NCBI RefSeq assembly: GCF_040802235.1
Contig: NC_133157.1
Location: 88,646,001-88,710,000 of the forward strand
Length of the DNA stretch: 64,000 nt
Reading direction: 5' to 3'
DNA from: Manis javanica
Lineage: Eukaryota > Chordata > Mammalia > Pholidota > Manidae
The notes beneath the pieces were generated by a model. The model saw only the letters and a program-made list of their open reading frames with translations, made no database searches and was not told the DNA's origin. Every line of letters starts with the position of its first letter. The first letter of the stretch is position 1. The position numbers and the translations under genes were made by a program. This document shows, one piece after another, positions 48,345 to 60,510 of the stretch.

Positions 48345-49090
48345 TTTTTTTTTCTTGTGCCTATTTGTAGTCAATCCCTTCCCCTACTGTAACCTTTTAA
48401 ATTACTGTCTGCAGGGTATGCCTTTATTGGGTTGGATCATAAGTGTGTGTTTTGTTTTATAAGAAGCTGTTTTCTAAAGAGTGGCTGTGCCATTTTGCAT
48501 TCACAGCAATGTATTGGAGTTCCAGGTGCTGCACATCCTTGTCAGCACTTGGTATTAATCAGTCCTTTTAATTTTAGGCATTCTGATGGGTATGTAGTTA
48601 TATGTTACTGAAGCTTTCATTTTCATTTATCAAGTGCTGAATGATTTTTCAACTTCTCCTTTGGTACTTTTTGGTCCACCTGTGTATCTTTTTGGTGAAG
48701 TGTTTATTCTGATGTTTTGTCCATGGGTTTATTAGGATATCTTCTTCCTGAGATGTCAGATGAAGGCCTTGTATCAACAATATATTAAGAACTCTATAGT
48801 TGATACAAGGCCTTTATCTGACATATGTTTTGAATAAGCTTTCTCCCACTGTATGGTTTGCCTTTTTCTTAACTGTTTCGAAGAAAAAAACATTTTCAGT
48901 TGAATTCTGATTTATCAATTTGTTTTTTTTAATGGTTTGTACTTTGTGAATGAACTAAGAGGTGTTATTCTACTCCAAAGCCACAAAGACTTAAGCTGTT
49001 TTCTTCTCGAAATTTTTCAGTTTTTATTGCTTACATTTTGACCTGTGATGCATTGTGAGTTAGTTTGTATATGCTGCCAAATCCGGATTT
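48345..49090 (-). mobile_element. Old L1 fragment with an internal quasi-palindrome
   Basis: 'agagtggctgtgccattttgcattc', 'ccttgtcagcacttggtatt' and 'ctttctcccactgtatggtttgcc' are antisense L1 ORF2 C-terminal and 3' sequences. A 25-bp inverted copy of its own sequence is inserted at 48754-48778. Confidence 0.75.
48754..48823. repeat. 25-bp inverted repeat with 20-base loop
   Basis: The arms 48754-48778 and 48799-48823 are complementary at 24 of 25 positions (GTTGATACAAGGCC...TCTGACA). The right arm is the expected L1 sequence; the left arm is the extra inverted copy. Confidence 0.93.
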
Positions 49091-49131
49091 AGGTATTGTG
49101 GTAGATAACAAAATTCATATTTGGTCTTTGC

Positions 49132-49872
49132 TGTGGGTTCCTGGCACAGAGCTCCTAAAACCCAGGGAATTTCCTGAGTGATAAGATTACCTTTTATATG
49201 CTAATGAGATATGACTCAAGGCAGGGGGCCCCTAGATAGGTTTAGGATGGGGGCTGGTTGCCGGAAAAGTCAAGTGTCCTTCTATTAGAGAGTTTAGAAC
49301 TTTTCAGCCCTATTCACCCAACCTCAAGAGAAGGGAAAGGGGCTGGAGATTGAATTCAGTCAGTAATGGCTGGTGATTTAATGAGTGCCTGTGTAGTGGA
49401 AGCTCCATACACTCCATGAGCAGCGGGGTTTTGGGGTTTCCATGTTGGGGAATGCATCAGTATGCTGGGAGGGTGGTGCTCCCAGAGAGGGCTTGGGAGC
49501 TCCGTGCTCTTCAACCCACATCCTGCCCTATGCATTTCTTTCATTTGGCTGTTCCTCAATTGTATCCTTTATAATAAATCATTAAATGTTAAGTAAAGTG
49601 TTTTCCTAAATTCTGTGAGTCATTCTAGAGCATTATTGAACTCTGAGAAGGGGTTTGTAGGCACCCTCAAATTTGTAGCTGGCACTTAATAGTATGGGTG
49701 ACTCTTGGGATTTGTGACTGGCATCTGAAGTGAAAGCAGTGTTATGGGACTGAGCCCCTAACCTGTAGGAAATGGGCTGAATTCAGGAGTCAGTGTCAGA
49801 ATTTGAATTTTATTAGTAGATACCCAGTTGGTGTCAGAGAATGGGAGAATCGATGTGGAAAAGCCCCACACA
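49132..49872 (+). mobile_element. ERVL-like LTR, sense
   Basis: Starts about TGTGGGTTCCTGGCACAGAG and ends about CCCCACACA. It includes AATAAA-like 'ataataaatcatt' and a familiar LTR text ('ggctgttcctcaattgtatcc', 'tggcatctgaagtg'). It is followed by TGGTGTCAGGAATAGGAT (49875-49892), which resembles a tRNA-Leu primer-binding site with two mismatches, as used by ERVL elements. Family name not fixed. Confidence 0.65.
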
Positions 49873-49892
49873 TTTGGTGTCAGGAATAGGAT

Positions 49893-50418
49893 TTGCTAGA
49901 CTGTCCGAACTCAGAAAAGTGTTTTACTTACTATTACTAGTTTATTACAAATGATAAAACTCAGGAGCAGCCACATGGTAGATGCATAGGCAAGACTGGC
50001 GTGGAGAGTGTTGCAGAGCTTCCATGCTTCTGGGGTATGCCACTCTGAACACACATGTTCAACAACCTGGCAGCTACCTAAATCCCATTGTTTAATGGCT
50101 TTTTATGAGAATTTCATTGCACAGCCATGAGTGATTAAATCACTGGTCATTGGCGATAGAGTGTCTGGCTCCCTCCCCTCCCCAGAGGTTAGGGGGTGGA
50201 ACTGAAAGTTCCCACCCTCTAATCACATAGTTGGTCTTTATGGTGACCAGCCTCCATCCTGAAGCTTTTAGGGGGCCCTCCAGTAATCAGTCACCTTAAT
50301 AGCATAAACTTAAGTATGGCTGGGAGGGGCTTGTTATAAGTAAAAATAGAGAGAGAATACTTCTGTCACTTTAGAAATTCTTAGGGTTATAAGAGCTCTG
50401 TGCCAGGATTCTGTTACA
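49893..50418 (-). mobile_element. ERVL-like LTR of the same family, antisense
   Basis: 'gtttattacaaatgataaaactcaggagcagcc', 'gattaaatcactggtcattgg' and 'aagagctctgtgccaggat' are the reverse complement of the sense LTR just upstream. Its 5' end is therefore at the right, about 50418. Confidence 0.65.
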
Positions 50419-50429
50419 AAGATCAAACA

Positions 50430-51005
50430 TATTTTTTATTATACCATAGTTTTATGTTTGTTTGTTTTTTGGCATATGCATATCTAATTCTTCCAGCACT
50501 GTTTATTGAAGACCAACTTTTCCTCCATTGAATTATTTAGGACTTCTCTAAGAAATCAGTTAACCATATATGTGTGAGTTATACCAAGGCTCTCTTTGCT
50601 TTTCCACTGTCTCAATTACTGTGTACAAGTTTAGATATTTTTGGTTAAATTTATTCTTAGTATTTTATGTATTTTATTTTACAGTATATTTCATATTCTG
50701 TAAGTGGCAGTTCTTAATTTAGACTCCCAGTTTTTTATTGCTAGTATATGGGAATGCAGTTGATTTTTGTATATTGGCTTTTGTATCCTCCCACCTTGTT
50801 GGACTCACTTTTTAATTTTAGGCATCTTTTTTTTTTATTTTGCCAGAAGCAAATTTGGGATTTTCTCAGTAGGTAGTCAAGTCATCTGCAGATAGACAGT
50901 TTTCCTTCTTCTTTTCACATATATTGTCTTTTAATTTTTTTATTATAATATCAATTAGGACCTTCACTTAATATAGTGTTGAATAAAAGTATGTAAGTAT
51001 AATAT
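50430..51005 (-). mobile_element. Old L1 ORF2 fragment, left part split by L1B
   Basis: Diverged antisense L1 ('tattcttagtattttatgtatttt', 'gtcatctgcagatagacag', 'agtgttgaataaaagt') ends at the L1B target site. It resumes in the same orientation at 59695. Confidence 0.75.
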
Positions 51006-51021
51006 TAGCTGTGTTTTTTTT
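51006..51021. repeat. L1B target-site duplication, left copy
   Basis: TAGCTGTGTTTTTTTT, merging into the L1B poly(T) (antisense poly(A)). Confidence 0.9.
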
Positions 51022-51025
51022 TTTT

Positions 51026-52850
51026 GAGAGGGCATCTCTAATATTTATTGATCAAATGGTTGTTAACAACAATAAAATTCAGTATAGGGGGGTCGATGCT
51101 CAATGTACAATCATTAATCCATCTCAAGCCTAATTCTCGTCAGTCTCCAATCTTCTGAAGCATAACGAACAAGTTCTTACATGGTGAACGAATTCTTACA
51201 TAGTGAATAAATTCTTACATGGTGAACAGTACAAGGGCAATCATCACAGAAACTTTCGGTTTTGATCACGCATTATGAACTATAAACAATCAGGTCAAAT
51301 ATGAATATTCGTTTGATTTTTATACTTGATTTATATGTTGATCCCACATTTCTCCCTTTATTATTATTATTATTTTTATTTTTAATAAAATGCAGAAGTG
51401 GTAGGTAGATGCAAGATAAAGGTAGAAAACATAGTTGAGTGCTGTAAGAGGGCAAATGTAGATGATCAGGTGTGTGCGTATGGACTAAGTATTAATCCAA
51501 GCTAGACAAGGGCAGCAAAACATCCACGGATGCAGATTTCTCTCAAAGCAGGAGGGATGAGGTTCTGAGCCTCACCTCTGTTGATCCCCAATTTCTCACC
51601 TGATGGCCCCCCTGCGACTGTGCCTGTCTTAGGTTGTTCCTCCCTTGAGGAATCTTACCTGTCTCTGGCTAAGCAGTCATCTTCCGGGGCCATACAGGGA
51701 AATGTAAAGTTGGTAAGTGAGAGAGAAGCCATATTGTTTGAAAAGGTTAGCTTTCTACTTCTTTGCAGATTTATGCCCTGTGGCTTCTATGCCCAGCACT
51801 TGTCTCGAGGTATCTTTACCACCTGGAGGAATTATGATACTCGGTAAATTCGATATGAGAAATGAATTCTATTTAAGGGTTGTAATTAGGAAGGAAGAAG
51901 AAAAGCTATAGAGGTAGCATATGGAAGAAAACATGGGAGGATTGATTATTTCTTTGACATATCTTCTTGGAGAGTACCTTAAGTATGTATAGGTTTTAAA
52001 CTACTAACTAATTTGCACACACATATTAACATAATAGGAATACGGTGACATAAACAAAGCAAATCTATAATTACCATCCATCTCCAGTGAAGCCAAGAAA
52101 ACCACTTAGGCACCCTAGGCATTTGTGAAAATTTGTCTATGATATGATGGATATTGTCCTACTGTACTTGAACAGTCTGAGAAAAATCAGACAAATTAAA
52201 GCAGCCCATTTCTGGGATCTGTTCACATCCCATATGTTCTTTTAACCGTAGATAGTCTATAGTCATAAGATTTTGGAGTGCTACAACTTGCACCCCTCCC
52301 AACTCCTGGTTGAGTTCCAACAGTACAGATCCAGTCAAATTCGTTGTCTCACTGTATGCACATGCCAGCCTAGACATCTCCCTCCTCATTCCAATGGCAA
52401 GTCCAGGAAACGGTGGGGTGGACGCAGCCACAACCGCAGCATCGCCCGGATCCCTGTGAAGGCTTTTTGATGATCATCCCCCGGCACGAGTCCTCCAGAG
52501 AGTGCTGATGCCGGAAGCTCCTCCTCATATCGTATCTTAGTTCATTTTCTGGGTATCCAAGCTAGGCCTTGATCTTCTGCATAGAAACAAACAGACCCTT
52601 TGCCCACACTTTGACATGCCCTCTATACCACTGTGCAGAACTCATTGGAGGTCAGCACACAGGGACTGCATTTTTTTTTTTTTATTAAGAGAAAGGAATA
52701 TTATCAGAAAAGAGTACCTCCATAGCTGATCATCTGACACCCTTTAAGTGATCAACATTAAGGATATTTAAAGCATGCGTTGATCTTTGATTTACCAATA
52801 GTTTTATCCTATCAAGGAGTAATCCCCCTTTTCTTTCTTTTTTTTTTTTT
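51026..52850 (-). mobile_element. L1B 3' tail: A-tract, segment, A-tract, env-PPT-LTR
   Basis: Same architecture as the L1A tail. First A-tract is the T-run near 52840-52850, the second is 52671-52683, the PPT/LTR boundary is at about 51348, and AATAAA is at 51044-51049. Differences from L1A are scattered single bases, indicating recent common origin. Confidence 0.87.
51979..52431 (-). pseudogene. Retroviral env TM fragment in the L1B tail
   Basis: The 90-residue open part is identical in protein sequence to that in L1A. It is followed by the same in-frame TAG (52159-52161) and the same later TAA (51979-51981). The shared stop shows the fragment was already broken before the two L1 copies separated. 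Confidence 0.8.
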
Positions 52851-53190
52851 ACTCTTTAATCTACACTTACATGAAGAATACTATGTTTACTATGCTCTCC
52901 CCTATATCAGGTCCCCCGTAACAACCACATTACGGTTACTGTCCATCAGCTTAGCAAAATGTTGTAGAATCCCTACTTGTCCTCTCTGTGTTGTGCAGCC
53001 CACCCTCCCCTTTCTCTTTCCCCCCAATGCATGCTAATCTTAATACCCCCATTCTTCTCCCCCCCCTTATCCCTCCCTGCCCACCCGTCCTCCCCAGTTC
53101 CTTTCCCTTTGGTACCTGTTAGTCCATTTTTGGGTTCTGTAATTCCGCTGCTGTTCTGTTCCTTCAGTTTTTCCTTTGTTCTTATACTCC

Positions 53191-56100
53191 TCAGATGAGT
53201 GAAATCATTTGGTATTTCTCTTTCTCCGCTTGGCTTATTTCACTGAGCATAATACTCTCCAGCTCCATCCATGTTGCTGCAAATGGTTGGATTTTTCCAC
53301 TTCTTATGGCTGAGTAGTATTCCATTGTGTATATGTACCACATCTTCTTTATCCATTCATCTACCGATGGACATTTAGGTTGCTTCCAATTCTTGGCTAT
53401 TGTAAATAGTGCTGCGGTAAACATAGGGGTGCATCTGTCTTTCTCAAACTTGATTGCTGTGTTCTTAGGGTAAATTCCTAGGAGTGGAATTACTGGGTCA
53501 AATGGTAGGTCTGTTTTGAGCATTTTGATGAACCTCCAAACTGCTTTCCACAATGGTTGAACTAATTTACATTCCCACCAGCAGTGTAGGAGGGTTCCCC
53601 TTTCTCCACAGCCTCGCCAACATTTGTTGTTGTTTGTCTTTTGGATGGCAGCCATCCTTAGTGGTGTGAGGTGATACCTCATTGTGGTTTTAATTTGCAT
53701 TTCTCTGATAATTAGCGATGTGGAGCATGTTTTCATGTGTCTGTTGGCCATCTGTATTTCTTTTTTAGAGAACTGTCTGTTCAGTTCCTCTGCCCATTTT
53801 TTAATTGGGTTATTTCTTTTTTGTTTGTTGAGGCATGTGAGCTCTTTATATATTCTGGACGTCAAGCATTTATCGGATCTGTCATTTTAAAATATATTCT
53901 CCCATACTGTAGGGTTCCTTTTTGTTCCATTGATGGAGTCTTTGGCTGTACAGAAGCTTTTCAGCTTAATGTAGTCCCACTTGCTCATTTTTGCTGTTGT
54001 TTTCCTTGCCCGGGGAGATATGTTCAAGAAGAGGTCACTCATGTTTATGTCCAAGAGGTTTTTGCCTATGTTTTTTTCCAAGAGTTTAATGGTTTCATGA
54101 CTTACATTGAGGTCTTTGATGCATTTTGAGTTTACCTTTGTCTATGGGGTTAGACAATGGTCCAGTTTCATTCTCCTACACGTAGCTGTCCAGTTTTGCC
54201 AACACCATCTGTTGAAGATACTGTCATTTCCCCATTGTATGTTCATGGTTCCTTTATCAAATATTAATTGACCATATATGTTTGGGTTAATTTCTGGAGT
54301 CTCTAATCTGTTCCACTGGTCTGTGGCTCTGTTCTTTTGCCAGTACCAAATTGTCTTGATTACTATGGCTTTGTAGTAGAGCTTGAAGTTGGGGAGTGAG
54401 ATCCCCCCTACTTTATTCTTCTTTTTCAGGATTGCTTTGGCTATTCGGGGTCTTTGGTGTTCCCATATGAATTTTTGAATTATTTGTTCCAATTCATTGA
54501 AGAATGTTGCTGGTAATTTGATAGGGATTGCATCAAATCTGTATATTGCTTTGGGCAGGATGGCCATTTTGACAATATTAATCCTTCCTAGCCACGAGCA
54601 TGGGATGAGTTTCCATTTATTAGTGTCCCCTTTAATTTCTCTTAAGAGTGACTTGTAGTTTTCAGAGTATAAGTCTTTCACTTCCTTGGTTAGGTTTATT
54701 CCTAGGTATTTTATTCTTTTTGATGCAATGGTGAATGGAATTGTTTTCCTGATTTCTCTTTCTATTGATTCATTGTTAGTGTATAGGAAAGCTACAGATT
54801 TATGTTTGTTTATTTTGTATACTGCAACTTTGCTGTATTCCGATATCAGTTCTAGTAGTTTTGGAGTGGAGTCTTAGGGTTTTTTATGCACAGTATCATA
54901 TCATCTGCAAATAGTTACAGTTTAAGTACTTCTTTACCAATCTGGATTCCTTGTATTTCTTTGTTTTGTCTGATTGCCGTGGCTAGGACCTCCAGTACTA
55001 TGTTAAATGACAGTGGGGAGAGTAGGCATCCCTGTCTGGTTCCCGATCTCAGAGGAAATGCTTTCAGCTTCTTGCTGTTCAGTATAATGCTGGCTGTGGG
55101 TTTATCATATATGGCCTTTATTATGTTGAGGTACTTGCCCTCTATTCCCATTTTGCTGAGAGTTTTTATCATGAATGGATGTTGAATTTTGTCAAATGCT
55201 TTTTCAGCATCTATGGAGATGATCATGTGGTTTTTGTCTTTCTTTTTGTTGATGTGGTGGATGATATTGATGGATTTTCGAATGTTGTACCATCCTTGCA
55301 TCCCTGGGATGAACCCTACTTGGTCATGATGTATGAACCTTTTGATATACTGTTGAATTCTGTTTGCTAATATTTTATTGAGTATTTTTGCATCTACATT
55401 CATCAGGGATATTGGTCTGTAATTTTCTTTTTTGGTGGGGTCTTTGCCTTGTTTTGGTATTAGGGTGATGTTGGCTTCATAGAATGAGTTTGGGAGTATT
55501 CCCTCTTCTTCTATTTTTTGGAACACTTTAAGGAGAATGGGTATTATGTCTTCTTTGTGTGTCTGATAAAATTCTGAGGTAAATCTGTCCGGCCCCGGGA
55601 TTTTGTTCTTGGGTAGTTTTTTGATTACCGTTTCAATTTCATTGCTCGTAATTGGTTTGTTTAACCTTTGTGTTTCTTCCTTGGTCAGTCTTGGGAGGTT
55701 GTATTTTTCTAGGAAGTTGTCCATTTCTTCTAGGTTTTCCAGCTTTTTGGCATATAGGTTTTCATTATAGTCTTTATTAATTCTTTATATTTCTGTGGAG
55801 TCTGTCATGATTTTCCCATTCTCATTTCTGATTATGTTTATTTGTGTTGATTGTCTTTTGTCTTAATAAGTTTGGCTAGAGGCTTATCTATTTTGTTTAT
55901 TTTCTCAAAGAACCAGCTCTTGGTTTCATTGATTTTTGCGATTGTTTTATTCTTCTCAATTTTGTTTATTTCTTCTCTGATCTTTATTATGTCCCTCCTT
56001 CTGCTGACTTTAGGCCTCATTTGTTCTTCTTTTTCCAGTTTCGATAATTGTGATGTTAGACTATTCATTTGGGATTGTTCTTCCTTCTTCAAGTGTGCCT

Positions 56101-57030
56101 GGATTGCTATATACTTTCCTCTTAAGACTGCTTTCGCTGCGTCCCACAAAAGTTGGGGCTTAGTGTTGTTGTTGTCATTTGTTTCTATATATTCCTTGAT
56201 CTCTATTTTGATTTGTTCCTTGATCCATTGATTATTTAGTAGCATGTTGTTAAGCCTCCATGTGTTTGTGAGCCTTTTTGTTTTCTTTGTAGAATTTATT
56301 TCTACTTTTATAGCTTTGTGGTCTGAAAAATTGGTAGGTAGAATTTCAATATTTTGGAATTTACTGAGGCTCTTTTTGTGAGCTAGTATGTGGTCTATTC
56401 TGGAGAATGTTCCATGTGCACTTGAGAAGATGTATATCCTGTTGCTTTTGGATGTAGAGTTCTATAGATGTCTGTTAGGTCCATCTGTTCTAGTGTGTTG
56501 TTCAGTGCCTGTGTGTTCTTACTTATTTTCTGTCCAGTGGATCTATCCTTTGTGGTGAGTGGTGTGTTGAAGTCTCCTACAATGAATGCATTGCAGTCTA
56601 TTTCCCTCTTTAGTTCTGTTAGTATTTGCTTCACATATGCTTGTGCTCCTGTATTGGGTGCATATATATTTAGAATGGTTATATCCTCTTGTTGGACTGA
56701 GCCCATTATCATTATGTAGTATCCTTCTTTATCTCTTGTTACTTTCTTTGTTTTGAAGTCTATTTTGTCTGATATTAGTACCGCAACCCCTGCTTGCTTC
56801 TCACTGTTGTTTGCCTGAAATATGTTTTTCCATCCCTTGACTTTTCGTCTATGCTTTTCTTTGGGTTTAAGGTGAGTTTCTTGTAAGCAGCATATAGATG
56901 GGTCTTGCTTTTTTATCCATTCTATAACTCTGTGTCTTTTGATTGGTGCATTAAGTCTATTTACATGTAGGGTGACTATTGAGAGATATGTACTTATTGC
57001 CATTGCAGGCTTTAGATTCGTGGTTACCAA
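53191..57030 (-). pseudogene. L1B ORF2, broken
   Basis: The endonuclease frame 57030-56395 runs 211 codons with QETHLK, NIYAPN and GDFNTPL, then shifts frame at KATGYTSSQ, the same one-base deletion as in L1A. Further pieces are 56245-55838, the RT N-terminal half 55724-54915 ([23 protein letters not shown]) frameshifted just before the FADD motif, 54681-54142, 54081-53887, and the C-terminal knuckle domain 53865-53191 to the natural stop. It is not functional. Confidence 0.9.
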
Positions 57031-57309
57031 AGGTTCAAGGTTAGCTTCTTTAGTATCTTACTGCGTAACTTAGCTCACTTATTGTGCTGTTATATACACT
57101 GTGTGGAGATTCTTTTCTTCTCTCCCTTCTTATTCCTCTTCCTCCCTTCTTCATATGTTGTGTGTTTTGTTCTGTGCTCTTTTTAGGAGTGCTCCCATAT
57201 AGATCAGTCCCTGTAGGATGCCCTGTAGAGGTGGTTTGTGGGAAGCAAAATCCCTCAGCTTTTGCTTGTCTGGGAATTGTTTAATCCCACCATCATATTT
57301 AAATGATAG

Positions 57310-58089
57310 TCATGCTGGATACAGTATCCTTGGTTCAAGGCCCTTCTGTTTCATTGCATTAAGTATATCATGCCATTCTCTTCTAGCCTGTAGGGTTTCT
57401 GTCAAGAAGTCTGATGTTAGCTTGATGGGTTTTCCTTTATAGGTGACCTTTTTCTCTCTAGCTGCCTTTAAAACTCTTTCCTTGTCCTTGATCCTTGCCA
57501 TTTTAATTACTATGTGTCTTGGTGTTGTCCTCCTTGGATCCTTTCTGTTGGGTGCTCTGTGTAATTCCATGGTGTGTTCGATTATTTCCTCCCCCAGTTT
57601 GGGGAAGTTTTCAGCAATTATTTCTTCCAAGAGACTTTCTATCCCTTTTCCTCTTTCTTCTTCTTCTGGTACCCCTATAATACGAATATTATTCCTTTTG
57701 GCTTGGTCACATAGTTCTCTTAGTGTTGTTTCATTCCTGGAGATCCTTTTATCTCTCTCTATGTCAGCTTCTATACGTTCCTGTTCTCTGGCTTCTATTC
57801 CTTCAATGGCCTCTTGCATCTTATCCATTTTGCTTATAAATCCTTCCAGGGATTGTTTCACTTCTGTGATCTCCTTCCTGACATCTGTGATCTCCCTCTG
57901 GACTTCATCCCATTGCTCTTGCATTTTTCTCTGCATCTCATCCCATTGCTCTTGCATTTTTCTCTGCATCTCTGTCAGCATGTTCATGATTTTTATTTTG
58001 AATTCTTTTTCAGGAGGACTGGTTAAGTCTGTCTCCTTCTCAGGTGTTGTCTCTGTGATCTTTGTCTGCCTGTAGGTTTGCCTTTTCAT
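57310..58089 (-). pseudogene. L1B ORF1, truncated by nonsense
   Basis: 259 codons with the same domain order as L1A ORF1: basic N-terminus, coiled coil with the 33-bp repeat, RRM-like NNIRIIGV, and C-terminal domain to RILYPA. The stop is TGA where L1A has CGA, a CpG-type transition. The downstream sequence remains open past the point where L1A stops, so the two copies were inactivated independently in ORF1. Confidence 0.9.
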
Positions 58090-59678
58090 GGTGATAGAGA
58101 TAGTTTGCAGAGCTGGTACGAGTGACCGCTGGAAGAGCTTCCCTTCTTGTTGGTTTGTGGCCTTCCTCTCCTGGGAGAATAGCGACCTCTAGTGGCTTAT
58201 GCTTTTCAGCTGTGCGCAGGGAGGGCTTCTGCTACCTGCCCGTTTGCTATGGAGTTCATGTCTGCTGTTGCTGTGGGTGTGGCCTGGCTGGGGCTGCTCC
58301 TCCAAAGTCGTGGAGCCCCGTTGGAGGGGGAGCGGCCGGGAGTCTATTTATCTCCATAAGGGTCCTCTGTGCTCCCTGTTGCCCAGGGGTTTAGAGTGCC
58401 CAGAGATCCCCAAATTCCCTGCCTCTGGTCTAAATGTCCTGTTCTGACCCTTTAAGACTTCCAAAAAGCACTCTCCAAACCAAAACGACAACAGGAACAA
58501 TAAGAGAGGGAACAGAAAAAAAAAAAAATAGTTAAAAACAAGCAATTTTTTTTTTTTCCCTCTGGCGCCGGTCCCAGGCAGCTGCTCGGTGGTCCTGATG
58601 CCCTGCCTCCCTAGCACCGGGGTCCCTGTCCCTTCAAGGCTTCCAAAAAGCACCGCCCACCGGTCCCACAGGGAAAAACGCGCGATATTCTTTGTCTTCA
58701 GGCGCCTGTCCCAGGCACCCGCTCACCGGTCCTGCTGCTCTGCCTCCCTAGCACGGAGGTCCCTATCCCTTTAAGGCTTCCAAAAAGCACTCGCCAAAAA
58801 GAAAAAAAAGGGAAAAATGCGCGATTTCCTCCATCCTCAGGCGCCTGTCTCAGACACCCGCCCACCGTTCCCGCAACGAAAAACGTGCGATATTCTTTGT
58901 CCACAGGCACCGGTCCCAGTCACCCGCTCACCGGTCCTGCTGCTCTCCCTCCCTAGCACCAGGGTCCCTGTCCCTTTAAGGCTTCCAAAAAGCACTCTTC
59001 AGAAAGAGAAAAAAAAAAGAGGGAAAAATGCGCGATTTCCTCCGTCCTCAGCCACCGGTCTCAGGCACCCGATCTGCGGTCCCGCAGGGAAAAGGATGGG
59101 ATATTCTTTGTCCTCAGGCGCTGGTCCCAGGCACCTGCTCACCGGTCCCGCCGCCCTGCCTCCCTAGCACCGGGCTCCCTATCCCTTTAAGGCTTCTAAA
59201 AAGCACTCGCCAAAAAGAGAAAAAAAAAGGGGAAAAATGCACCGTTTCCTCCGTCCTCAGTCGCCGGTCTCAGGCACTCGCCCACCGGTTCCATAGGGAA
59301 AAATGCGTGATGATCTTTGTCCTCAGGTGCTTGTCCCAGGCACCCGCTCACTGGTCCCGCCACCCTGCCTCCCTAGCAACGGGGTCCCTGTCCCATTACG
59401 GAAAGCACTCGCCAAAAAAAAAAAAACCGCTCCGGTTTCTTTCCACCCGTCGGGAGCCGGGGGGAGGGGCGCTCGGGTCCCGCCGGGCCTGGGCTTGTAT
59501 CTTACCCCTTTCGCAAGGCGCTGGGTTCTTGCAGGTGTGGATGTGGTCTGGATGTTGTCCTGTGTCCTCTGGTCTCTATTTTAGGAAGAGTTTTCTTTGT
59601 TATATTGTCATAGCTCTATGTGTTTTTGGGAGGAGTTTTCCACTGCTCTACTCACACCGCTATCCTGGCTCCGCCCCC
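58090..59678 (-). promoter_or_regulatory. L1B 5' UTR with expanded monomers
   Basis: The monomer anchor (CCCTTTAAGGCTTCCAAAAAG type) recurs near 58448, 58630, 58767, 58972, 59182 and 59392, with spacings 182, 137, 205, 210 and 210 bp. That is two units more than L1A, one of them shortened. The YY1-like site at the extreme 5' end is mutated (ATAGCGG instead of ATGGCGG). Confidence 0.85.
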
Positions 59679-59694
59679 TAGCTGTGTTTTTTTT
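59679..59694. repeat. L1B target-site duplication, right copy
   Basis: TAGCTGTGTTTTTTTT immediately after the L1B 5' end (GCTCCGCCCCC on the plus strand). Confidence 0.92.
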
Positions 59695-60475
59695 ATAGAT
59701 ATATTGTGTCATGCTGAAAAAGTTTTATTAGTAATTTGCTCACTTTTCAAAAATCATGAATATGTGTTGAATTTTGTCAAATTTCTTTCTTTTTTGCATG
59801 TATTAAGATGGTCATACAGTTTTTCTTTTTCAGTCTTTTCATATAGTGAATTATTGGCTGATTTTCAAATACTGAACAACCTTATATGAACCCTTGCTTA
59901 TGATGTATTACTGTTTTTGTATATTGCCAGATTTGATTAGCTGAAATTTTGTTGAAGAATTTTTCCACTATTCATAATGGACATTGGTTTGTAGTTTTCT
60001 TTTCCTGTAACATCTGTGTCTGTTTCTGGTGTTAAGATATTGCTTATCTCATAAAATGAATTGGGAAGTGTTCCCATTTTGTTTATTCTATTTAGCTGGA
60101 AGAGTTTGTATAGAGTGGGTATTATTTCTTATTTAGTTTGGTTAAATTTCCAACAGAGCTATCTGGCCTAGTTTTCTTTGTGGGAAGATTTTTAGCTTTG
60201 AAATTAATTTTATTACTACATACAGAGCTATTAAGGTTATCCATTTCTTTTTACGTTTTTGTAATTTGAATCTTTTAAGGAAATTATCTGTTTTATCTAA
60301 ATTTTCAAATTTACAGCTATATTCCCTTAGGTGTTTAATGTCTCTTGAATCTGTAGTGATGTTCTCTTTCATTTTTGATACTTGTAATTTCTGTTTTTTT
60401 TTCTAAAAATTGTGGCAAAACTTTTTTTACTTTCGATCTTTTCAAAGAACTGGCTTTTGATTTCATTGACATATA
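59695..60475 (-). mobile_element. Old L1 ORF2 fragment, right part split by L1B
   Basis: Continues the 50430-51005 fragment toward the L1 5' side: 'gtgttgaattttgtcaaat', 'ggttaaatttccaacagagctatctgg', 'tcaaagaactggcttttgatttcattgac'. Confidence 0.75.
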
Positions 60476-60510
60476 TATTTTTAAGTTTATTTGTTATTTT
60501 GGTTTATTAA

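Larger units (their letters stand above)
51014..59678 (-). mobile_element. L1B: full-length LINE-1 with ERV-derived 3' tail, antisense in AUH intron 3
   Basis: An 8.66-kb sister of L1A on the minus strand. It comprises a 5' UTR with six monomer anchors (59678-58090), ORF1 (58089-57310, nonsense), ORF2 pieces (57030-53191), the L1 3' UTR, two internal A-tracts, env-PPT-LTR, and poly(A) (T-run 51014-51025). A 16-bp target duplication, TAGCTGTGTTTTTTTT, is present at 51006-51021 and 59679-59694, proving a complete target-primed insertion into an older L1. Private frame breaks differ from those of L1A, but one endonuclease deletion is shared. Confidence 0.93.
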
